Assembly: GCA_008080565.1 (NCBI GenBank)
Contig: VIKE01000032.1
Location: 1-32,550 of the forward strand
Direction of reading: 5' to 3'
DNA from: Rhodocyclaceae bacterium
Lineage (GTDB): Bacteria; Pseudomonadota; Gammaproteobacteria; Burkholderiales; Rhodocyclaceae
DNA: 32,550 nucleotides
Position 1 is the stretch's first letter; each line of letters starts with the position of its first letter. The position numbers were made by a program, and so were the translations under genes. Below, in pieces: positions 28,401 to 32,550 of the stretch. The notes beneath the pieces were generated by a model, which did no database searches, was not told where the DNA came from, and saw only the letters and a program-made list of their open reading frames with translations.

Positions 28401-28784
28401 GTGTTGAATGCTTTGACGAATCGCTTAATCAAGATAGCTTCAGCGTCCCAAAAGAACGTGCGAGACAAATCATGGAGGCGCACTGTTGCCGAAACACTTG
28501 AGCTACTGCTAGGTCTGCTGCGCACCCGAGCTTCGGCCGATCCAGAAATCAAAGTGCTCCTTCAGCCGCATGAAATAGTTACCAAAGAACTTGCGAGGCA
28601 GGTTGAACGTGTGACGGATATTGTTTTGCAGTCAAATATCCCCATCTTTTCGCGAGTGCAAATTAATATCCAGAAACCCGAAGGCGACCGCACGCCCGAC
28701 CTACTCTATGCACTAAGGCTTTATCTAACCGGCGACGATGGTGCAAACGCGATCCATATCTCAAGCGTTTCAGAAGGTGACTGA
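25461..28784 (+). CDS. DUF2357/McrC-like protein with an Hsp70-like central region
   Basis: This 1107-residue protein takes the McrC place. The N-terminal region (about 1–300) has DUF2357 features, including DLPENRLLKAFVRHL (near 140–154). From about 300 to 690 the sequence looks like a divergent Hsp70: WLAPDFLNDFELEVIRRNL (about 391–410), then SVAAVFAQ, SIVVVDSIGGKTTATKVV (a second phosphate-like loop), then a substrate-domain-like stretch with LVSRGTTVKPSRG (about 588–600) and CELILTFEYGADDPYKLVF. The last 300 residues are helical. I do not see a clear PD-(D/E)XK nuclease motif, unlike true McrC, so it may be non-nucleolytic. It is the last gene of the operon. Confidence 0.8.
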   Translation: MTITLQKVYIDYHAKEKYARTLLGQLDWFCRIADFDPKTGLALPQALTGFLAKVTQPANDFLVLDRLWRITEHSRASVERLFRSLNESPRREQALLAVHSVRELDANSFIKLSNRPGRTIREKLAGKPYMQAVRRFQSIDLPENRLLKAFVRHLAELLELRRDCLGHEDELLQKIQSWLRSDEAQAIGKWDNLPPNNTLLAHRDYRRVWDSWRWLQTLDDDITHDLSQLEERKQIMCRWQQYARMWADGNNLVAEMPLLFDYESFKILTWASKDPLFKEVKQKMHRHVHQSTSTEPICIDLTVLHPRYASGDRKGSQSLADAFLWQRWQCDDEAVDIELFGSDAAWLHPAATTISATDLFFAKDNTTELFDHAAHVFTIRLSKAFKNDTLIWLAPDFLNDFELEVIRRNLNARFLDAEPLPRSVAAVFAQADPAKITGEGYSIVVVDSIGGKTTATKVVAKFDKDLAKRLPITKGFYWERCPPVVIPGGETEIPTGSGYDIATLDAKEQWRDATRPTRPPFIEAAHLKRVPDIGNFAFCINLTENPVMGGIHLHALQQQVADIPLWRDQIPELSIKVMKDGRQQRFHLVSRGTTVKPSRGKPISIPVEEAFTLPDGKLHYSFPLYIGDNANDLGFSARLDSPAFPLKKMAECELILTFEYGADDPYKLVFTPRDRSFPPIRATWRRTEEIIITDAPWPLYPAPMTWADLRCVPKPFSNETSDLLEWVRSAINQFDNDLYIRPKPRTTGLITKKWLIDKNGGHFTFATCNSIQEPVFIHQKNFICGLEFSDFTDGEYISFELQEREGKYYARSVARASYTEGVRLRDCDDDLAKNLISGVRKRLYFPIIQVWRDGRSIVDPECPEDFADSIEGNIEYFVALLSESAIPDSVKGEVRFLLACLHKDAPAECVQWIKNQTEHAVIADPRAIGFALGEVSLQWQKDVLSRLVASLSNDALSVFAYAIWREQHFVERLNSQDLKSVLNALTNRLIKIASASQKNVRDKSWRRTVAETLELLLGLLRTRASADPEIKVLLQPHEIVTKELARQVERVTDIVLQSNIPIFSRVQINIQKPEGDRTPDLLYALRLYLTGDDGANAIHISSVSEGD

Positions 28785-28894
28785 GGGTTAATGAAGATTT
28801 TGAAAGAGTTCAGATTTATACAGCGTTTGAGCTTCTGCCGCTACTTGGCATTTGTTTTCGTTGTTGCGGAAGAGTGAATGAGTGCCTCACTTAA

Positions 28895-28933
28895 GCCGGT
28901 TCCCTATTTCAGGTCTACTGTCAACGAACCGGC
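28895..28933. repeat. inverted repeat at the convergent gene junction
   Basis: GCCGGTTC (28895–28902) and GAACCGGC (28926–28933) are perfect 8-base arms with a 23-base loop. They lie after the operon and at the 3' end of the AlpA-like gene. There is no T-run, so it is at best a weak bidirectional terminator. Confidence 0.35.
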
Positions 28934-29172
28934 CTGAATTTGCGCTGACGAACATTCGGCGGCGGTGCTGGTTTGATCAGTGCAGCTCTGCGCTCCGCGA
29001 TCCAAGTTTCGATTTCTTCGAGATCCCATACGGCGCATCGAGGAGTGAGGTGAAATCGCTTGGGAAACTTGCCTGCCTTTTCTAACTGGTAGATCGTGGC
29101 GTCGGACATCGGAATTAGCTTCAGCAGCTCATCGCGGCGAATTAGTCGTTTGAGGATTGTTGGATCATTCAT
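28921..29172 (-). CDS. AlpA-family excisionase/regulator
   Basis: This small DNA-binding protein (83 residues from the ATG at 29172) of the AlpA/MerR-like type activates excision or integrase expression in many islands. LIRRDELLKLIPMSDATIYQLEKAGKFPKRFHL is the classic AlpA helix-turn-helix, and CAVWDLEEIETWIAERRA is the usual second part. The start was chosen because AGGAA lies 6 bases upstream; the open frame extends a few codons further. It is divergent from the HTH gene at 29314, and the two share a promoter region with a likely operator. It would control the excision of this element. Confidence 0.92.
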   Translation of the reverse strand: MNDPTILKRLIRRDELLKLIPMSDATIYQLEKAGKFPKRFHLTPRCAVWDLEEIETWIAERRAALIKPAPPPNVRQRKFRPVR

Positions 29173-29235
29173 TATCGATTCCTGGCTATTGAGGAGTATC
29201 GACAATTACAGCTTGCAAACGCCCAGCCGGAATTC

Positions 29236-29265
29236 CGAAATCGATCCAAAAAGGACGTAATTTGA
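29236..29265. promoter_or_regulatory. 30-base shared motif, copy 1 (AlpA/HTH divergent promoter)
   Basis: It begins CGAAAT, then CC, AAAAG, ACG and ATTTGA-like elements. It matches the copy at 32145–32174 at 21 of 30 positions and lies between the divergent AlpA-like and HTH genes. Its AT-rich core with CGAAAT/ATTT ends suggests an operator of an element-wide regulator. Confidence 0.5.
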
Positions 29266-29313
29266 AACTCATCGCCAATGTGTTCTGCTACGGTGGCGCT
29301 GGAGGCTTTGAGC

Positions 29314-29685
29314 ATGTCAGATCCACTTGATCAGATATCGAAAGATCGTTCTGCCCGTGATCGGCGCGACCAGCAGATTGCTGCTGCTCGGAGGTCAGGG
29401 CTGTCCTACGCTGCCATTGGCCGCATGTTCAAAATGTCAGGCGACAATGTCAAAGACCGGATAGCACGACTCCATCAAAAGGAACGGGTACACAAAAGTG
29501 ATAACCCATTCGTAAAACTCACCCCACAAACGTTGAGGTTGCTCCAAGCGCAGGGCCTCCTGACCGTAGAGAGGGTTGTCGATGCATACCAAAAAAATGA
29601 GCTCTATGGCATCCGGAATTTTGGAACGAAGAGATTAAGGGAGGTCGAGAAATGGTTTCCAGTAAAGCCAGCCAATCGCCCGTAG
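29314..29685 (+). CDS. small HTH protein with RpoA-CTD-like C-terminus
   Basis: This 123-residue protein starts at ATG 29314, where GGAGG lies 8 bases upstream; the open frame starts 12 codons earlier. Residues 21–53 (QIAAARRSGLSYAAIGRMFKMSGDNVKDRIARL) form a resolvase-like helix-turn-helix. Residues 68–114 (LTPQTLRLLQAQGLLTVERVV … GIRNFGTKRLREVEKWF) resemble the C-terminal domain of RNA polymerase alpha, which binds UP elements and activators. This suggests a transcription regulator that mimics alpha-CTD. It is divergent from the AlpA-like gene and convergent with the helicase gene. Confidence 0.8.
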   Translation: MSDPLDQISKDRSARDRRDQQIAAARRSGLSYAAIGRMFKMSGDNVKDRIARLHQKERVHKSDNPFVKLTPQTLRLLQAQGLLTVERVVDAYQKNELYGIRNFGTKRLREVEKWFPVKPANRP

Positions 29686-29698
29686 TACCAATGCAAAG

Positions 29699-31429
29699 CT
29701 ACATGTCATTGGTTGAATTTATTAACCCTGACTCCTTGAGAAACCTCGATACCTGGCCTTCATCTGATGCGCTGCTGATGGTCAAACAGCTTTTCGCCCG
29801 GGTCATACCCACGTAGAACAGTCGCCGCTCCTCTTCTGGCGATGAGTCTGTGTGAGGCAAGTTGCCTTCTTCGGCACCGAGAATCCATACGTTGTCGAAT
29901 TCCAGCCCCTTGGCAGCATGAAGCGTCATGATCGCAGTGCCGTCACCGGGCTTGGCGGTTCGAGAGGACGTGTGCATCAGTCGTTTCACAAGTCGACCAT
30001 TCAGCTTGCAGAGAATGCCTTCCAAGCGATGCAGAAGTGAAGCCTGTTCCTCTGTCATTCGGTCTGCTAGCCACGCTGCCACCGCATGGGCAACCAACGA
30101 AGATCGCCCCTTGAGTTCCTGATCTTCCCATGCCCGTAACCCAAGCCGGAGATTGGATATCAATGAAATGTCAGACTCTGTGCCTCCGAGTTGATCGAGC
30201 TTGGTTACGATTTGGTCGAGCCGATCATGACAGGTCGGACCTTGGATGTCAGACAACTTATTGACCACGGCTGAATCCATGCCGGCAAAGAACAGAGCGT
30301 TGCTCACGCCCGTCCAGCTTCGGTCACATACCGTTCGTAGCAAGCCAAGATATGTGCTGCCGACGGTTTTGTCCCAAACGCTTTTGCCGCCTACGCGATA
30401 GTAAGGAAGCCCTATGTCCGTGAAGGCGATCTCCACGTGGTCAAGTATTCGATTTGTTCTGGCGAGAACCGCCCATTGCTCCGATAGCCGGGTGGATTGA
30501 ATGCGTGCCGCGATCTCGTCAGCTTCGCTCCACCGGTCTGAAAGCCGCAACACGGTTACTTCACCAGTTACTTTTCGTGCGGACTCGATTTCCTTATGCG
30601 CACGTTCTTGATTGTGGTTGATCAGTTTGACGGCATGGCCGAGGATGTTTTCAGCGCACCGGTAGTTCACTGGGAGCGGCAACATCGTCGCCGACAGGTG
30701 ATCCGATATGTGCTTCAGCCCAGGATAGCCAAGCGCATGGCGAAAAGTGTAAAGGCTCTGGTCATCATCGCCTACGAGTGTGATTTCGACTCCGCGACTG
30801 CCGTGTGCCTTCACCCATTCAAGCTGCACTTCGTCCATATCCTGAGCTTCGTCAACCAGCAGCCATCGAATCGACGGGGGTGGCATGGCGTCTGAATTGA
30901 TCTCACGGACGGCTTTCAGGGTAATGTCAGCGAAATCCATCGCACCTTCAGCTTTGAGGATGTCGGAATATGCGATGACTGCGGCTTCGATCTCGGGCTT
31001 CCCTGTCGGATTCCACTGGACGCGAGACTTTGCTGTGTCGATTGCCTGAATCACGCTTTCCAATGGAAGTCGTTTCGCATGCTGCTGCCAGCATCGACGG
31101 ATCAGAGAGAGGCGTTCTCCGTCGGATATCAGTCGCCCCAAGGTGTTGCTGCTCTGCCTGCGAATCTGTGACAGAGCAATGGAATGAAATGTGCCAATAG
31201 CGAGCCTGACAGCGGCTGCCTGACCGCAGGCAGAAAGGATCCTTGATTTCAGTTCGTTGGCAGCATCACGAGTGAAGGTCACTGCACAAAGGCGCCCCCG
31301 TTCATGACCATTCAGCAGTCTGGCAGCCCGCTCTGCGAGAACACGAGTTTTTCCTGATCCTGGGCAGGCAAGAACAGTGCAGTGCCCGTTGGTGCTAACC
31401 GCACGTTCTTGGAATGGGTTGAGGTCCAC
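29699..31429 (-). CDS. UvrD/PcrA-family superfamily 1A helicase
   Basis: This is a 3'→5' DNA helicase type of 576 residues. Motifs in order: Walker A ACPGSGKTR (21–29), TFTRDAANEL, GTFHSIALSQIRR, LVDEAQDMDEVQ (D193–E194), LVGDDDQSLYTFRHA, LHAAKGLEFDNVWILGAEEG and FYVGMTRAKSCLTI. It is shorter than chromosomal UvrD (about 720) and lacks the usual C-terminal extension, as is common for element-encoded helicases. It starts with GTG right after the stop of the upstream DUF1845-like gene (TAAGTG), so translation is probably coupled. It may assist element transfer, replication or repair. Confidence 0.93.
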   Translation of the reverse strand: MDLNPFQERAVSTNGHCTVLACPGSGKTRVLAERAARLLNGHERGRLCAVTFTRDAANELKSRILSACGQAAAVRLAIGTFHSIALSQIRRQSSNTLGRLISDGERLSLIRRCWQQHAKRLPLESVIQAIDTAKSRVQWNPTGKPEIEAAVIAYSDILKAEGAMDFADITLKAVREINSDAMPPPSIRWLLVDEAQDMDEVQLEWVKAHGSRGVEITLVGDDDQSLYTFRHALGYPGLKHISDHLSATMLPLPVNYRCAENILGHAVKLINHNQERAHKEIESARKVTGEVTVLRLSDRWSEADEIAARIQSTRLSEQWAVLARTNRILDHVEIAFTDIGLPYYRVGGKSVWDKTVGSTYLGLLRTVCDRSWTGVSNALFFAGMDSAVVNKLSDIQGPTCHDRLDQIVTKLDQLGGTESDISLISNLRLGLRAWEDQELKGRSSLVAHAVAAWLADRMTEEQASLLHRLEGILCKLNGRLVKRLMHTSSRTAKPGDGTAIMTLHAAKGLEFDNVWILGAEEGNLPHTDSSPEEERRLFYVGMTRAKSCLTISSASDEGQVSRFLKESGLINSTNDM

Positions 31430-32083
31430 TTACTCTGCTTCGATGATCTCCTTCTTGGCGACTGCTGTCGCCTGTTTCTCAACTTCAGCGAGTTGAGGTT
31501 CGCTGGGCTCGGCTGCAATTTCGGCCGTTTCTTTCCTGCGCGCAGCCAGAACCGCACGGGTGGCTATTTGTCTGATCTGGCCGGCAAGGCGAAGAATTCG
31601 TCGCTTCCATTCATAGACCCCGCGTGCGTATTGTGTGTCCGTGATGACGCATGAGAGCCAGAGGGCGTCCATGTTGGCCATCATGCCGTCGAATTCTCGA
31701 ATGATTGCCAGAAACTTGATCGAGCGCGGCGAGGTAATTTGAACATCGACCGCTTTGGCGCTGGTGTAGCTGATTGTGGTTTCTATGCCGTTGCTCTCGG
31801 CGATCTCCTTGAGTCGGAGAGATTCCTTGTGAATGTCTTCCAAGGCCTGGTTGATCAGTGCGTCGACCATCGCATCGACTTCCTGTGCTTGTTCTTCTGT
31901 TCCTATGAATCGCAACACCACGCTCAATGAAAATAGTGCGTTGGCACACATCTCATAGCCGCGGTCGAAAATTTGCTGGGCGTGAAGAGAATTGAGCAAT
32001 GCTTTCTGCGTGAGGAATGGTCGGCTGTTGTCCTGTCTGACCGATGGAATTTGCGTGGATACGTTCCGCTGCTTCTGCGCCAT
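31430..32083 (-). CDS. DUF1845/AcaB-like mobile element protein
   Basis: This 217-residue protein is of a type found in integrative conjugative elements and conjugative plasmids. The ATG at 32083 is chosen because AGGAG (complement of 32091–32095) lies 7 bases upstream; the open frame extends 17 codons further. The middle has FDRGYEMCANALFSLSVVLRFI, EITSPRSIKFL-like QITSPRSIKFLAIIREFDGMMANMDALWLSCVI, and WKRRILRLAGQIRQI, which fit DUF1845. The tail is Glu/Ala-rich (EIAAEPSEPQLAEVEKQATAVAKKEIIEAE). Relatives include AcaB-type activators. It is directly followed by the helicase gene and is divergent from ssb. Confidence 0.7.
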   Translation of the reverse strand: MAQKQRNVSTQIPSVRQDNSRPFLTQKALLNSLHAQQIFDRGYEMCANALFSLSVVLRFIGTEEQAQEVDAMVDALINQALEDIHKESLRLKEIAESNGIETTISYTSAKAVDVQITSPRSIKFLAIIREFDGMMANMDALWLSCVITDTQYARGVYEWKRRILRLAGQIRQIATRAVLAARRKETAEIAAEPSEPQLAEVEKQATAVAKKEIIEAE

Positions 32084-32144
32084 TTGATGTCTCCTGTTAT
32101 GTCGATCAAGGGGAGCGTATCCATTGGACATCAATGCCGAAGTT

Positions 32145-32174
32145 CGAAATGTGACCTAAAAGAACGCATTTCGA
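32145..32174. promoter_or_regulatory. 30-base shared motif, copy 2 (ssb/DUF1845 divergent promoter)
   Basis: The ends form a perfect 8-base inverted repeat: TCGAAATG at 32144–32151 and CATTTCGA at 32167–32174. The core CC-AAAAG-ACG matches the copy at 29236–29265. It lies in the 261-base divergent gap (32084–32344). Confidence 0.55.
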
Positions 32175-32344
32175 CATCACGCCAAGAAAGGCGCGGCACA
32201 GAATTCAGCCATCTTTCGATCCGCTTATAGCGGTCGAAGTGAAGGTAGCTGGCCTTCTTCATAAACAGCATTTTCTCTAAACCCCGGCGGGGCAGCCCCG
32301 TCAGGATACGGCGGCCTACCTGCCATTATTTGTCAGGAGGCAAC
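32175..32344. other. ssb leader region
   Basis: This is noncoding. A GC-rich segment (about 32282–32300) holds CCCC-GGC-GGGG followed by GGGG-CAG-CCCC, so alternative hairpins are possible before the ribosome site AGGAGG (32335–32340). It might control ssb expression. No clear promoter hexamers were identified. Confidence 0.4.
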
Positions 32345-32550
32345 ATGGCATCATTGAACAGAGTCACCCTCATCGGCCATCTAGGGGCCGATCCCGAGGT
32401 TCGCTATACCCAAAATCGCGAAGCGATCGCTACGATCCGAATCGCGACGACGGAGACGTACAAGGACAAGTCGTCCGGCGAACGCAAGGAAACTACCGAA
32501 TGGCACCGGATCGTCTTCTTCAACCGCATGGCCGAGGTCGTTGGCGAGTA
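32345..32550 (+). CDS. ssb: single-stranded DNA-binding protein (partial, cut by window end)
   Basis: The N-terminal 68 residues are visible: [22 protein letters not shown], then a segment with [27 protein letters not shown]. This is the OB fold of SSB. The ATG is preceded by AGGAGG with a 4-base spacer. Element-encoded ssb genes coat transferred single-stranded DNA and are part of the backbone of many integrative conjugative elements. It is divergent from the DUF1845-like gene. The C-terminal part lies outside the window. Confidence 0.95.
   Translation, partial: MASLNRVTLIGHLGADPEVRYTQNREAIATIRIATTETYKDKSSGERKETTEWHRIVFFNRMAEVVGE

Noticed and set aside
28791..28877. 28-codon hydrophobic reading frame after the operon
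   Set aside because: It has only a poorly spaced GAGGG, no family resemblance and no overlap with the operon; not enough support.

Overview
The window is chromosomal DNA of a betaproteobacterium, probably of the Rhodocyclales type. This rests on the high-GC housekeeping block smpB–ratA–rnfH–guaB–guaA and on the look of the proteins, not on a marker gene. A mobile element is integrated directly behind guaA.

Region 1 (1–5968) is host backbone: mnmH and smpB on the minus strand; ratA, rnfH, guaB and guaA on the plus strand; and a small lipoprotein gene on the minus strand. guaA is broken near its 3' end. About 52 bases that encode a normally conserved stretch are missing, which shifts the frame.

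Region 2 (5969–7800) is the left end of the element. It holds a Rho-independent terminator, an inverted repeat that could be the recombination core, four copies of a TGACGGTATC-type motif that look like integrase arm sites, and a P4-type tyrosine integrase.

Region 3 (7801–28784) is the striking part. Thirteen plus-strand genes span 21 kb with no gap over 16 bases, and almost every junction is an ATGA-type overlap, so this is very likely one transcript and one system. The first half encodes a VWA protein, a WXG100-like small protein, a coiled-coil protein with a PD-(D/E)XK-like C-terminus, two small unknown proteins, an FtsK/SpoIIIE-type ATPase, and a CARF-like protein with a Card1/DUF1887-type nuclease domain. 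The middle is a TerY-P triad: short VWA, PP2C phosphatase, and Ser/Thr kinase with a zinc ribbon. The second half encodes a UPF1-like SF1 helicase, a protein with a HEPN-type RNxxxH motif, a coiled-coil McrB-like AAA+ protein, and a large DUF2357/McrC-like protein with an Hsp70-like central region. The second half plus the triad resembles the CoCoNuT class of McrBC relatives. The fusion with a cytoplasmic WXG/FtsK/coiled-coil-nuclease module and a CARF nuclease, with no CRISPR locus or cyclase in view, is what seems new. The likely role is defence against phage or plasmids, with sensing by AAA+/FtsK/helicase parts, control by phosphorylation, and nucleases as effectors.

Region 4 (28785–32550) is element backbone: an AlpA-like excision regulator, a small HTH protein with an RpoA-CTD-like end, a UvrD-family helicase, a DUF1845/AcaB-like protein, and the start of ssb. 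Two divergent promoter regions here share a 30-base motif (21/30 identical), probably an operator. This backbone suggests an integrative conjugative element or a relative that continues past the window.
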